Assembly: GCA_021847015.1 (NCBI GenBank)
Contig: JAJZVW010000003.1
Span: forward strand, 108,099 to 172,098
Reading direction: 5' to 3'
DNA: 64,000 nt
Source of the DNA: Pseudomonadota bacterium
GTDB lineage: Bacteria > Pseudomonadota > Alphaproteobacteria > Rhodospirillales > Magnetospirillaceae
Part shown: positions 19,258-29,492 of the stretch, in pieces
Position numbering within the stretch: the first letter of the stretch is position 1
Layout of the letters: every line of letters starts with the position of its first letter
Notes under the pieces: model-generated
Seen by the model: only the letters and a program-made list of their open reading frames with translations
Database searches by the model: none
Told to the model about the DNA's origin: nothing
Position numbers and translations under genes: made by a program

Positions 19258-19401
19258 CAGCGGTTCTCATTATGCATTTTTCGCTGTCATCCCGAGCCGA
19301 CGGCGAGGGATCTTTCCGGCACTTTCGCGTGAAAGATCCCTCAGTCGCTCCGCTCCCTCGGGATGACAACATGCCCTGATGCCGCATAATGAGAACCGCT
19401 G
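19258..19401. mobile_element. MITE-like element with 18-base terminal inverted repeats (copy R2)
   Basis: The ends are a perfect 18-base inverted repeat, CAGCGGTTCTCATTATGC and its complement. Both sides are flanked by the 9-base direct repeat GACATTGAC (19249-19257 and 19402-19410), which looks like a target duplication. The 144-base element has no gene. Its centre carries the same palindromic core (GTCATCCCGA, GAGGGATCTTTCC) as the repeats at 951 and 28439. The left direct repeat overlaps the HAD stop codon. One caution: TGACATTGACCA also occurs inside copy R1, so the direct repeat might belong to a larger module. Confidence 0.78.
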
Positions 19402-19479
19402 GACATTGACGCTTGCCCGCGCCTCCCGATTAGGCCATACAAAGGAAAGGGTATTCTTAGTTGCGGCGACAACCGTCAG

Positions 19480-21432
19480 ATGAATTCTCCTTTCGGTTAC
19501 GACAACGTTGGACAGCCGCCGTTTGAAGCGTCGTTGGACCGGCTGGAGCGCTGTCCGGATGGCTTCATGTCGCTCGATGATTCCCTTCGCCTTCGCTACG
19601 CGAACGCCGCCGCCGTCGACATCCTGCGGCTGGCCCAACCGTCTTGTGTCGGGCAAAGCATCGAGGACCTGATCGGCCACGATGACTCAAATCCGATGGC
19701 GCGCCATTTGCGGAACGCGCTCGCAGGATCGAAAGCCGCCAATTTCGAGGGAAAATTCGGCGAGCGCTGGATCGACGTCCGAATTCATCCCGTCGCCGAT
19801 GGGCTGGATGTTTTTTTAAAAGACGTTACCGAGCGAGCCCTGCTTGAGGCATCTCTCAAAGAAGAAGAGGAGCGTCGCAGGCTTGTCGAGCAGCGATTTG
19901 AGACGGCGCTTTCCGTCAACCCAATGGTCGTATTCAACCTCGACAAGAATTTAAGATACACATGGGTCTACAACAATCAGATACGACTGAACGATGAGGC
20001 GGCAAGAGGGCGCGGCCCGTCGGACTTTTTTGATGCCGAAACCGTGCCGGCAATTCTTAATTTCTTTCGCTCTGTGATCGAGACCGGCAAGCCGGCACGC
20101 GCGGAATTGTCGTTGCGCCCGATTTCGATGGGCGAGATCCGCCATTACATCTCCTCGGCCAAGCCGATGTTCTCCGACGATGGTGACGTGGTGGGACTGA
20201 CCGGCGCGTCCATCGACGTCACGGAGATCGTGCGGCAACGGCAGGAACTGGAGCGCGCCCGCAAGGATGCGCTGCTGGCCAAGGCGGAGGCCGAGCGGGC
20301 CAATCTGTCGAAGTCCAAATTTCTGGCGGCGGCGAGCCACGACCTGCGCCAGCCGGTGCAATCGCTGTTTCTGTTGCTGGCGGCGATGGAAAGCCGTCTT
20401 GCCGGAACGGAGTTCGCCGATGTCGTCGAGAAAATCGGGGTGGCCCTGGATGCTCTTCGCCTGCTGCTCGACAGCATGCTGGACATTTCCAGGATCGATG
20501 CCGGAATCATCGTCCCGAAATTCGACTGCGTGGCGCTCGACCCCGTCCTTAGCCGCCTAGCTCGTGAATATCGCCTGCGGGCCCAGGAAAAGAAGCTTGA
20601 TCTCCGCTACGTGAAAACGTCCCTGTGCGTGCGGTCGGATGCCTCGCTGATCGAGCGGGCCTTGCGGAACCTGATCGAGAACGCCATCCGCTATACGGTC
20701 CGGGGCCGCATTCTGATCGGCTGCCGGCGGTATCCGGGAATGGTCCAGATCGATGTGGCGGACACCGGCATCGGCATCGCGGCCGAACACCGCGAGACCG
20801 TGTTCGACGAATTCCAGCAGGTCGACAATTGCGCGCGCGACCGCGCCCAGGGGCTGGGATTGGGATTGACGATCGTGCGCCGTCTCGCCCGCCTGCTGGG
20901 CGGAGAGGTCGAACTCGACTCCGCCGTTGCGAAAGGATCGCGATTCTCGCTTCTGCTCCCCGCGGCGCCCGACGTCGATTCCCACCGCCGCCCTTCTTGC
21001 CGCTCCGTCAGCGGCGCAGGGCAGCGAATTCTGCTCATCGAGGACGACGCCATGCTCAGCGACAGCCTCGACATGCTTCTGCGGCACTGGTGCTTCACGA
21101 CCAGCGCGGCCGCCACCGGCGACGCGGCGCTGGACATCGTCCGTCGGGGCTTCCGCCCCACGCTGATCATCGCCGATTACCGTCTGAAGGGAAAAATGAA
21201 CGGTATCGAAGCCGTCCGCCGCATCGAAGGCGCGCTCGGCGAATCCGTCCCCGCCCTGATCATCACCGGGGACACCGCGCCCGAGAGGATTGGGGAGGCC
21301 CTGTGTGGGGGCCTGCGCATTCTCCACAAGCCGATCGCCGCCGAAGACCTCCGCCGCGAACTGGTGCAGATGATCCGGACCGAGGATACCGCGATGGTCA
21401 ATCGCCACTTTCGCGGCGACGAAACGTCGTGA
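19480..21432 (+). CDS. Hybrid sensor histidine kinase with two PAS domains and a receiver
   Basis: A 650-aa cytoplasmic sensor. Two PAS-like domains (about 20-120 and 135-255) are followed by a coiled linker, a HisKA domain with phosphorylated His287 in AAASHDLRQPVQS, an ATPase domain with NLIENAIRYT, DTGIGIA and GLGLTIVRR, and a C-terminal receiver with acceptor Asp566 in LIIADYRLKG. No membrane segment is visible, so it probably senses an internal signal. Its 3' end overlaps the convergent fliJ by 35 bases. The partner regulator is not identifiable. It lies after the element that ends the AfsA-like module and is probably a separate unit. Confidence 0.93.
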   Translation: MNSPFGYDNVGQPPFEASLDRLERCPDGFMSLDDSLRLRYANAAAVDILRLAQPSCVGQSIEDLIGHDDSNPMARHLRNALAGSKAANFEGKFGERWIDVRIHPVADGLDVFLKDVTERALLEASLKEEEERRRLVEQRFETALSVNPMVVFNLDKNLRYTWVYNNQIRLNDEAARGRGPSDFFDAETVPAILNFFRSVIETGKPARAELSLRPISMGEIRHYISSAKPMFSDDGDVVGLTGASIDVTEIVRQRQELERARKDALLAKAEAERANLSKSKFLAAASHDLRQPVQSLFLLLAAMESRLAGTEFADVVEKIGVALDALRLLLDSMLDISRIDAGIIVPKFDCVALDPVLSRLAREYRLRAQEKKLDLRYVKTSLCVRSDASLIERALRNLIENAIRYTVRGRILIGCRRYPGMVQIDVADTGIGIAAEHRETVFDEFQQVDNCARDRAQGLGLGLTIVRRLARLLGGEVELDSAVAKGSRFSLLLPAAPDVDSHRRPSCRSVSGAGQRILLIEDDAMLSDSLDMLLRHWCFTTSAAATGDAALDIVRRGFRPTLIIADYRLKGKMNGIEAVRRIEGALGESVPALIITGDTAPERIGEALCGGLRILHKPIAAEDLRRELVQMIRTEDTAMVNRHFRGDETS

Positions 21433-21826
21433 GGCCGACCTCGTCGAGAAAGGCCTGCTCCTTCCGGTCCGCTTCCTCACGCGCCAGCCTGTCGCGGTTG
21501 GCCTGGGTGATTTCGTAGGTCTTCTGCTGGCGGTAAGCCTCGGCCAGGACATCCCGCGCGACGTCGATTTCGGCACGGACGCCCGCGAGGGCGGCCTCAA
21601 GCTCCGCGCGGCGGGAAAGCCAGGATTCCGCGAAGGCGCCATACAGATAGCCGGCACCCGTGGCATCTCGCGCGGCCACCTCCTGTTCCGCCGCGAGCTG
21701 GCGTTCGGCGTCGGCGATGGCGCCGACGATCTCATCTTCGCGCGTCTGCAACGCCGTCAGCACCCGCCGCTTTTCGTCGACCGCCCAGCGGGCCAGCCGG
21801 ATCAGGGTCTTCAGACCCCGGGCCAT
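21398..21826 (-). CDS. fliJ: Flagellar export chaperone FliJ
   Basis: A 142-aa, almost wholly helical coiled-coil protein lying 33 bases after fliI on the same strand, which is the expected place for FliJ. FliJ works with the FliI ATPase and FliH at the base of the flagellar export gate. Sequence conservation in this family is low, so the call depends on position, size and coiled-coil character. Its end overlaps the hybrid kinase gene on the other strand. Confidence 0.85.
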   Translation of the reverse strand: MARGLKTLIRLARWAVDEKRRVLTALQTREDEIVGAIADAERQLAAEQEVAARDATGAGYLYGAFAESWLSRRAELEAALAGVRAEIDVARDVLAEAYRQQKTYEITQANRDRLAREEADRKEQAFLDEVGLTTFRRRESGD

Positions 21827-21859
21827 CGCGCCCCCTCCCCTACCGCGAACCCGTCACCG

Positions 21860-23230
21860 TCATTCGCCGACATTTTCGCCGAGGCCGTTACCGGAAAAGG
21901 GCATGCCGAGGATGTTCGCCAACATGGCGTAACATTCGCCCAGGGTGGTCGCTTCCCGCTTCGCCTGCCCCAGGAAGTTCTCCAGCATGGGATAGTAATG
22001 GATCGCTTCGTCAACCGCGGGGTCCGTGCCTTGGCGATAGGCGCCGAGGCGGATCAGCTCGGCCATGTCCTCATAGGTCGCCAGCAGGCGCCGGGCCCGC
22101 CGCACCAGCGCGTTCTCCTCGTCGTTGTTGCAACCCGGCATGGTCCGCGACACCGACCGCAGGACGTTCACCGCCGGATAGCGTCCGCGGTCGGCGATCG
22201 CCCGGTCGAGCACGATGTGGCCGTCGAGGATGCCGCGCACCGCGTCGGCGATCGGCTCGTTGTGGTCGTCGCCGTCCACCAGGACCGTGAACAGTCCGGT
22301 GATCGACCCTTTGCCGACGCCCGGCCCGGCGCGCTCCAGAAGCCGGGGCAGTTCGGCGAACACGGTGGGGGTGTAGCCCTTCGATGCCGGCGGCTCGCCG
22401 GCCGACAGGCTGATTTCCCGCTGGGCCATGGCGAACCGGGTGACGGAATCCATCAGGCACAGCACGTCGTGCCCCTGATCGCGGAAATGTTCCGCCACCG
22501 CCAGGGTGACGTAGGCGGCCTGGCGCCGCATCAGCGGGCTCTCGTCCGAGGTGGAGACCACCACCACGGAGCGCTTCAATCCCTCGGGTCCCAGATCGTC
22601 CTCGATGAACTCCCGCGCCTCGCGGCCGCGCTCGCCCACCAGGCCGATCACCGCCACGTCGCACGAGGTATAGCGCGCCATCATCGACAGGATGCTGCTC
22701 TTGCCGACGCCCGAACCGGCGAAAATGCCCATGCGCTGGCCCCGGCACATGGTCAGGAAGCCGTTGACCGCGCGGATTCCGAGATCGACCTTGCCCTGCA
22801 CCCGGCTGCGGGAATGGGCCGATGGCGGGCGGTTGCGGATCGGTTGGGGGACATCCCCCATCGCCAGCGCCCCCAATCCGTCCACCGGCTGGCCAAAGGC
22901 GTCGATGACCCGCCCCAACCACCCCTGCCCCGGATAGATGACCGGTTCGGAATCCTGAACCTCGGCCCGGCAGCCCAGGCCGATCCCGTCGATGGCGACG
23001 AACGGCATCAGCAACGCCCGACCGGCCCGAAAACCCACCACTTCGCAGGGAACGCGCCGGCCGTCGCGGGCGAGCACATGGCAGCGGTCACCAACCGAGA
23101 TGTGGCGCTGGACGCCCCCCACCTCGACCAGCATTCCCTGCACGCCGGTCACCCGGCCGAAGACCCGCACGGCGGCGAGCCGCTCGATATCATAGACGAG
23201 ATTTCGAAACGGCAATTTCAACCTGCGCAT
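21860..23230 (-). CDS. fliI: Flagellum-specific ATPase FliI
   Basis: FliI energises unfolding and delivery of flagellar export substrates. The 456-aa protein is related to F1-beta. It shows the P-loop FAGSGVGKSS, the Walker B region VLCLMDSVTRFAMAQRE, and SKGYTPTVFAELPRLLER, typical of FliI/YscN. It is the first gene of a fliI-fliJ pair, divergent from ctrA with a 154-base gap. Confidence 0.96.
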   Translation of the reverse strand: MRRLKLPFRNLVYDIERLAAVRVFGRVTGVQGMLVEVGGVQRHISVGDRCHVLARDGRRVPCEVVGFRAGRALLMPFVAIDGIGLGCRAEVQDSEPVIYPGQGWLGRVIDAFGQPVDGLGALAMGDVPQPIRNRPPSAHSRSRVQGKVDLGIRAVNGFLTMCRGQRMGIFAGSGVGKSSILSMMARYTSCDVAVIGLVGERGREAREFIEDDLGPEGLKRSVVVVSTSDESPLMRRQAAYVTLAVAEHFRDQGHDVLCLMDSVTRFAMAQREISLSAGEPPASKGYTPTVFAELPRLLERAGPGVGKGSITGLFTVLVDGDDHNEPIADAVRGILDGHIVLDRAIADRGRYPAVNVLRSVSRTMPGCNNDEENALVRRARRLLATYEDMAELIRLGAYRQGTDPAVDEAIHYYPMLENFLGQAKREATTLGECYAMLANILGMPFSGNGLGENVGE

Positions 23231-23384
23231 TCCATTTCCTGCACGATCCGGGTAGTATCGACATCGGCTGGGATAAAGACCATCCCTAATCGTGGCAAAT
23301 TCGGCGCCTGTTGCCTTGAAGTCGCCCTATTACCCCCTTATGGTTAGCACATCATCAATACACGGCGATATCGGGATACCGCAG

Positions 23385-24113
23385 ATGCGCGTACTGGTGG
23401 TCGAAGACGACCGGATGATGGCCCAGGTCATCGAGACGATGCTCAAGGCCGAGGGAATGGTCGTCGATACGACGGCGCTGGGCGAAGACGGCCTCGAAAT
23501 CGGCAAGCTCTACGACTACGATATCATCCTGCTCGACCTGATGCTGCCCGACATCGACGGGTACGAGGTTCTGCGGCGCCTCCGCGCCGCGCGGGTCGAA
23601 ACGCCGGTCCTCATTCTTTCCGGCCTTCAGGAACCGGACAAGAAGATCAAGGGCCTGGGCTTCGGCGCCGACGATTATCTCACCAAGCCGTTCGACCGCG
23701 GCGAACTCGTCGCCCGCATCCAAGCCATCGTCCGCCGGTCCAAGGGGCACGCCCAGTCGGTCATCCACACCGGCAAGCTGTCGGTCAACCTCGACACCCG
23801 CACCGTCGAGGTGGCGAACGAACCGCTGCACCTGACCGCCAAGGAATACGGCATCATCGAACTGCTCAGCCTGCGCAAGGGCCAGACGCTGACCAAGGAG
23901 CAGTTCCTCAACCACCTTTACGGCGGCATCGACGAACCGGAACTCAAGATCATCGACGTGTTCATCTGCAAGCTGCGCAAGAAGCTGGCCACCGCCACCG
24001 GCGGCGACAACTACATCGAAACCGTGTGGGGCCGCGGCTATGTGCTGCGCGACCCCGAGGGAAGCACGCCGGCACCCCGGCTTGAACGGGCGGAGCACGC
24101 ACAGATCGCCTGA
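23385..24113 (+). CDS. ctrA: Cell-cycle response regulator CtrA
   Basis: An OmpR-type regulator that in Alphaproteobacteria controls cell-cycle and motility genes and is phosphorylated through CckA-ChpT. The 242-aa protein has a receiver with [14 protein letters not shown], acceptor Asp51 in [10 protein letters not shown], and a winged-helix DNA-binding domain with [18 protein letters not shown] and [14 protein letters not shown]. These match CtrA closely, including the Asp51 position. An upstream in-frame start would add 31 residues; the ATG at 23385 matches the family N-terminus. It is divergent from fliI. In Rhodospirillales CtrA is often a motility regulator rather than an essential cell-cycle factor. 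Confidence 0.95.
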   Translation: MRVLVVEDDRMMAQVIETMLKAEGMVVDTTALGEDGLEIGKLYDYDIILLDLMLPDIDGYEVLRRLRAARVETPVLILSGLQEPDKKIKGLGFGADDYLTKPFDRGELVARIQAIVRRSKGHAQSVIHTGKLSVNLDTRTVEVANEPLHLTAKEYGIIELLSLRKGQTLTKEQFLNHLYGGIDEPELKIIDVFICKLRKKLATATGGDNYIETVWGRGYVLRDPEGSTPAPRLERAEHAQIA

Positions 24114-24120
24114 CACCCGG

Positions 24121-24149
24121 GGGGGAGGCCGGGCAAGCCTCCCCATTAT
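24121..24149 (+). terminator. Terminator-like hairpin after ctrA
   Basis: GGGGAGGC pairs with GCCTCCCC around a seven-base loop, eight bases after the ctrA stop, followed by ATTATCC. The T-run is weak. Confidence 0.5.
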
Positions 24150-24216
24150 CCCGTTGTGGTTACGCTGCGGCAGGGCGTATGGAATCTCCGCCCCGTCACC
24201 GACCGCCTTCCGGACC

Positions 24217-24954
24217 ATGCCCCGCTACAAGCTCCTGCTCGAATACGACGGAACCGGCTTCATCGGCTGGCAGCGCCAGGACAACGGCCTGTCGGTCCAA
24301 GAGGCGCTGGAACAGGCCGTCGTCAAGCTGTGCCAGCAGCACGCCACCGTGTTCGCCGCCGGCCGCACCGACGCCGGGGTCCACGCCACCGGGCAGGTGG
24401 CCCATTTCGACGCCGAGCGGGTCTTCGCAGCCGACACCCTGCGCGACGCCCTCAATTTCCACCTCAAGCCCCACCCCGTATCGGTTCTGGGCGCCGACGT
24501 GGTCGATGAAAGCTTCCACGCCCGCTTTTCGGCGGTGGGCCGGAGTTACCTCTACCGCATCGTCAACCGTCGCGCGCCGCTGGCGCTCGACCGCGACCGC
24601 GCCTGGTGGATCCCCGTCCGCCTCGATGCCGAAGCGATGGCCGAGGGGGCGAAGCACCTGCTCGGCCGCCACGACTTCACCACCTTCCGCGCCAGCGAAT
24701 GCCAAGCGAAAAGCCCGGTGAAGACGCTCGACGTGCTCGATATCGCCCGCGATGGCGAGGCGATCGCGATCATCGCGGCGGCGCGGTCGTTCCTCCACCA
24801 CCAGGTGCGCAACATGGTCGGCACCCTCAAGCTGGTGGGCGAGGGCAAGTGGCACCCCGAAGACGTCGGGCGGGCATTGGACGCCAAAGACCGCAAAGCC
24901 GGGGGACCGACCGCCCCGGCGGCGGGGCTTTACCTCACCGCGGTGACATACTAA
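24217..24954 (+). CDS. truA: tRNA pseudouridine synthase A
   Basis: It makes pseudouridine at positions 38-40 of the tRNA anticodon stem. The 245-aa protein starts MPRYKLLLEYDGTGF and has the catalytic Asp in AAGRTDAGVHA, plus FLHHQVRNMVG near the C-terminus. Length and motifs are typical. It stands upstream of a membrane protein gene and close to dapE/dapD. Confidence 0.97.
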   Translation: MPRYKLLLEYDGTGFIGWQRQDNGLSVQEALEQAVVKLCQQHATVFAAGRTDAGVHATGQVAHFDAERVFAADTLRDALNFHLKPHPVSVLGADVVDESFHARFSAVGRSYLYRIVNRRAPLALDRDRAWWIPVRLDAEAMAEGAKHLLGRHDFTTFRASECQAKSPVKTLDVLDIARDGEAIAIIAAARSFLHHQVRNMVGTLKLVGEGKWHPEDVGRALDAKDRKAGGPTAPAAGLYLTAVTY

Positions 24955-25068
24955 CCCGGCCGCCCTTGCGGCAGCGGCCGTGCCGTCGGAGCCTGCGCCC
25001 GGCGCGGCGCTCACAAACGCGCGTGCCACACGTCCTTACCGGAAGAGTCGCTTGGGACCTTCCCGCCA

Positions 25069-26277
25069 ATGGACGTTCGCCCCGTCATGCTGTGGCCGAC
25101 AAGCATCATTCGAACCCTGGGATCCGCGCTGTGGCTCGTTGCCCTGTATGCCGGACAGCTGTACGTGGCCGTCGGAGCGCTTGGGGTCAGCGAGATCACC
25201 AACGGCCTCGGCAGCCAGGCGGTGTACATCTTCCGGGCGGTGGACGAGGGCTATGCCGTGCGCAGGAGCGAGCAGGCCCAAGCCGCCAAGGACGAAGAGG
25301 AATTGAGCCGCCTCGGCAAGGACATCGAGGGGGCTTCCGGCGCCTTGCGCGGCATGGGCGTCGCCAAAGGACTGCCGTTGGAAAAGATCCAGCCCGTCAT
25401 CGACAACTATGATCTGGCACCCCGCCTCTCGGCCTTGCTGGGCCAGCCCGTCGACGAAAAGGACGAGCAGGAATGGGCCACGCGAATGGCCAGGGTGATG
25501 GCGCTGCAAACGGAACAAAAACGCACCCAGGCCGACATGGAACGGAACATTGCGCTGTTGCGGGGCGGATGGGCCGCCTACGTGGCAACGGCCGGGGACG
25601 GCAGCCACGCGCTGAACGCCGCCGAGATCGAACGGGCCGCCGGCACCGTCGCCACCCTGCGGCGGTTCGGATACAACGGGCTGTTCACGCTGCCCCGGGA
25701 AATCCTGACCCTGGTCCTTGCGCTGTCCATGGGCTCACTGGGCAGCACGCTTCATATCACCAAGACTCTCCTGGAAGCCGATTCCCCGGAGAATCCGTCC
25801 TACTACATCATCCGGCCCTTTCAGGGGATGCTGACGGCGCTGGTGATGTTCGTGCTGCTCAAGGCCGGACAAGCCACGATAACGTCGAGCGGCGGCGGGC
25901 TCAACAATTTCTTCGTCGCCTTTGCCGGCATCGTTTCGGGCCTGATGTCGTTCGAGGCCTACCATATGATCGAGAGGGCCGGCGCCCGTCTGATCGCTTC
26001 CGACGAGGACGAGCCGCGATGGGCGTTCAACCTCGGCGATGCGCTGGCGGAAACGGCGATCGACGTCGGCACCTTGGCTTCGGGAATCGGCGCATCGCGC
26101 GCCGAGATGACGGCATGGGTGAGCGAGAAGCAGCCCGTCCCGCCGTTGCAGCAGCGCCTGATCGCGTCCTGGCTGCACCGATCCCCGCGCACGCTGTTCA
26201 CCAGCCAGCCGCCGGAGACCGCCGGGACGGTTGCCGAAGTCCTCGATGCGCGGGACATCGGCGCGGCGGCGCACTGA
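25069..26277 (+). CDS. Uncharacterised membrane protein
   Basis: I do not recognise this 402-aa protein. It has a hydrophobic N-terminal segment (about 17-40), a charged, helix-rich region (about 60-150, likely coiled coil), and three further hydrophobic segments between about 205 and 300 (around LTLVLALSMGSLGS, LTALVMFVLLKAG and FFVAFAGIVSGLMSF), then a soluble tail. It probably sits in the inner membrane with its helical loop on one side. It lies downstream of truA and is convergent with dapE, with only 14 bases between the ends. No function can be assigned. Confidence 0.8.
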   Translation: MDVRPVMLWPTSIIRTLGSALWLVALYAGQLYVAVGALGVSEITNGLGSQAVYIFRAVDEGYAVRRSEQAQAAKDEEELSRLGKDIEGASGALRGMGVAKGLPLEKIQPVIDNYDLAPRLSALLGQPVDEKDEQEWATRMARVMALQTEQKRTQADMERNIALLRGGWAAYVATAGDGSHALNAAEIERAAGTVATLRRFGYNGLFTLPREILTLVLALSMGSLGSTLHITKTLLEADSPENPSYYIIRPFQGMLTALVMFVLLKAGQATITSSGGGLNNFFVAFAGIVSGLMSFEAYHMIERAGARLIASDEDEPRWAFNLGDALAETAIDVGTLASGIGASRAEMTAWVSEKQPVPPLQQRLIASWLHRSPRTLFTSQPPETAGTVAEVLDARDIGAAAH

Positions 26278-26291
26278 CGCTGGCAGCCCGG

Positions 26292-27434
26292 TCACTTCCG
26301 GCCCACCATCCGCTCCAGCAGGCCGCGATAGATTTGGGTGAGCCCCTCAAGGTCGGCGACCGCCACATGCTCGTCGGCCTTGTGCATGGTGGACGCGACC
26401 AGGCCGAACTCCAGCACCGGACAATGGCGGGCGATGAAGCGGGCGTCCGAGGTGCCCCCGGTGGTCGACAATTCCGGTTCCAGCCCGGTGACCGCCTTCG
26501 CCGTCGCGATCAGAGCCTCGGACAATGCCCCCGGCTGGGTGAGGAAGCTTTCGCCCGACACCTCGATGGCCAAGTGGTAATCGCCGCCGACCGCGTCCAG
26601 GGTGCGGCGAATCCACGCTTCCAGCGACCGTCCGCTATGCAGGTCGTTGAAGCGGATGTTGAAGCCCGCGCGGGCTTCCGCGGGGATGATGTTGGTGACG
26701 GGATTGCCCACGTCCACGGTGGTCAGGGTCAGCACGGAGGGCTGGAAATGGGCCGAACCGTCGTCAAGCGGCATCTCCGTCAGCCGGCGCAGCATCTCCA
26801 GCAGGCGCGGGATGGGATTGTCGGCCAGGTGCGGGTAGGCGGCGTGGCCCTGGGTGCCGAACACCCTGAGGCGGGCGTTGAGACTGCCTCGCCGCCCGAT
26901 CTTCATCATTTCGCCCAGGCGGCGCGGATTGGTGGGCTCGCCGACCAGGCAGACATCCAAAACCTCGCCCCGCGCGGCCAGCCAGTCGAGCACCTTGACG
27001 GTTCCGTCCACCGCCGGCCCCTCCTCGTCGCCGGTGATGAGCAGCGACACCGATCCGCCCATCGGCCCGTCGGCCACGAAGCGGGCCACGGCGGCGATGA
27101 AGCAGGCCACCGCGCCCTTCATGTCGGCGGCGCCCCGCCCGAACAGGCGGCCGTCGATCACCGCCCCGCCGAAGGGATCGACGGTCCATCCCTGGCCCGG
27201 CGGCACCACATCGGTATGGCCGGCGAAGCAGAAATTGGGACGGGCGTCGCCTTTGCGTGCGTAAAGGTTGCGGATGCGCGGGCCGCCGCTGGCGAAGGAG
27301 AGGTCGTGACAATCGAATCCCAGCGCCGACAGGGCGTCGATCACCACGTCGATGGCGCCGTCGTCGGCCGGAGTGACGCTGGGCCGGCGGATCAGCGCCT
27401 GGGCGAGGGGAAGCGGATCGGCGAGCGAGGTCAT
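26292..27434 (-). CDS. dapE: Succinyl-diaminopimelate desuccinylase
   Basis: It cleaves N-succinyl-LL-diaminopimelate in the succinylase branch of lysine synthesis. The 380-aa M20 metallopeptidase has metal ligands in [11 protein letters not shown] and [10 protein letters not shown] and the catalytic Glu in [12 protein letters not shown]. The ATG at 27434 gives the standard N-terminus; an upstream start would add 11 residues. It follows dapD on the same strand with an 82-base gap. Confidence 0.96.
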   Translation of the reverse strand: MTSLADPLPLAQALIRRPSVTPADDGAIDVVIDALSALGFDCHDLSFASGGPRIRNLYARKGDARPNFCFAGHTDVVPPGQGWTVDPFGGAVIDGRLFGRGAADMKGAVACFIAAVARFVADGPMGGSVSLLITGDEEGPAVDGTVKVLDWLAARGEVLDVCLVGEPTNPRRLGEMMKIGRRGSLNARLRVFGTQGHAAYPHLADNPIPRLLEMLRRLTEMPLDDGSAHFQPSVLTLTTVDVGNPVTNIIPAEARAGFNIRFNDLHSGRSLEAWIRRTLDAVGGDYHLAIEVSGESFLTQPGALSEALIATAKAVTGLEPELSTTGGTSDARFIARHCPVLEFGLVASTMHKADEHVAVADLEGLTQIYRGLLERMVGRK

Positions 27435-27516
27435 GGGCTCCATCCAGGACGCAGGACGGACGGGCACCGGTCCGGCTTGCTCCGGAAGATGCCCATCGAT
27501 GCCAATCCCTTGGCGG

Positions 27517-28359
<843 letters not shown>

Positions 28360-28362
28360 AAG

Positions 28363-28386
28363 CGGTACCCATGTGAGAAATCCAGG
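28363..28386. repeat. Solo half of the 50.4-kb inverted-repeat element
   Basis: CGGTACCCATGTGAGAAATC and the next four bases match the right arm of the element at 50566-50589 at 22 of 24 positions. It sits directly upstream of the dapD start codon. No second arm is visible nearby. Confidence 0.5.
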
Positions 28387-28438
28387 CTGGGCTGCACCAT
28401 AACCCGTGCCGCACCCAAGTCAACGCCCCTGTTGCCCG

Positions 28439-28593
28439 GGGCTCCGAACTCAGGTTTTGAATTGGTCGATGTCATCGTCCACCCCCCGTGTCATCCCGAC
28501 AGAGCGACAGCGACGAGGGATCCTTCAGCCGCTTGCGGCTGCCGTTTGTGCCGGAAAAATCCCTCGGCTGCGCTCGGGATGACAGCGAAAAAT
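28439..28593. repeat. Dispersed palindromic repeat, copy R3
   Basis: It begins with the same GGGCTCCGAACTCAG end as copy R1 and follows the reverse complement of R1 closely for about 135 bases. The far end instead resembles copy R2 (CTCGGGATGACAGCGAAAAAT). The matching terminal arm is missing. It fills much of the 365-base divergent gap between dapD and the extensin-like gene. The rest of that gap shows no gene. Confidence 0.75.
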
Positions 28594-28724
28594 ACATGAC
28601 GGGAACTGCCGCCCGGTCGATGGGCACGAATGCTCACGCCCCCTGCCTGGATTTCGTTCTTTAGGTGACAAGTTTACAACGAAAGGGCTAGACTTTCGGC
28701 CAGTTCGGCCTTGGGGGTCTCGCC

Positions 28725-29402
28725 TTGTCGCTTCGGAGCTTCGGTGTCGTGGCGCTTCTGGCGCTGCTCGCGGCCTGCGGCTCGCCGCCGCAGCCCCCGC
28801 CCCCGGCATCGCCCGAGCCGCCGACAGCCGGACTGGTGGATCCCGACACGGCCTGTCTGCGGGATCTCGCCGCCGCCAACGCGACGTTCCAGCCGCTGGG
28901 ATCGTTCGGGCGGGGAAGTTGCCGCATTGCCAATCCCGTCCGGATAAGCGGGGGACCGTTGGCCTGGAACCACCCAGGCATCCTCACATGCCGGATGGCC
29001 CGCACCCTGATCCACTTCGAAACCGATGTCGTCCAGCCCCTGGCCCTCAAGCATTTCCACCAAGCGGTAGTGCGTATCGATCACTTCGGCACGTACGACT
29101 GCCGGGTTCGGCGTACCGAAACGACGGTGGCGGCCAACAGGCTGGGAACCAGCAAGGGCGGCCGGCTGTCCGAACACGCCATGGGACGGGCCATCGATCT
29201 GGCCGGCTTCGAGCTGGCCGACGGCACGGTGGTTTCGGTCAAGAAGGACTGGCATGCGGGAGGCCAGCGCGGGGCCTTCCTGCACGAGGTGGCGCGCGCC
29301 TCGTGCCGGGTGTTCAACGTGGTGCTGACTCCGAACCACGACCGGCTCCATCAGGACCATATCCACCTCGATATCGGCCCGAACACCCTTTGCGGATACT
29401 GA
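28725..29402 (+). CDS. Extensin-like family lipoprotein
   Basis: The 225-aa protein has a lipoprotein signal (LALLAACGS, lipid attachment at Cys19) and a proline-rich linker, then an extensin-like C-terminal domain. That domain carries SEHAMGRAIDLAGF and the final HQDHIHLDIG, with His and Asp residues that resemble metal-dependent peptidoglycan hydrolases. It probably acts in the periplasm on the cell wall. The start is a TTG at 28725; no ATG fits the signal peptide. The next gene is another putative wall hydrolase. Confidence 0.87.
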   Translation: MSLRSFGVVALLALLAACGSPPQPPPPASPEPPTAGLVDPDTACLRDLAAANATFQPLGSFGRGSCRIANPVRISGGPLAWNHPGILTCRMARTLIHFETDVVQPLALKHFHQAVVRIDHFGTYDCRVRRTETTVAANRLGTSKGGRLSEHAMGRAIDLAGFELADGTVVSVKKDWHAGGQRGAFLHEVARASCRVFNVVLTPNHDRLHQDHIHLDIGPNTLCGY

Positions 29403-29492
29403 CCCGGCGGATCGGTCCTGGCCGTTTCGCCGTATGCGGACACCCGTCCGGCCGATAGCGCGGACGGGCGGCGCCCCCCCACAATCGCGGTC

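Noticed and set aside
23297..23320. Possible sigma-54 promoter before ctrA
   Set aside because: TGGC and TTGC are present but the GG to GC distance is not the required ten bases.
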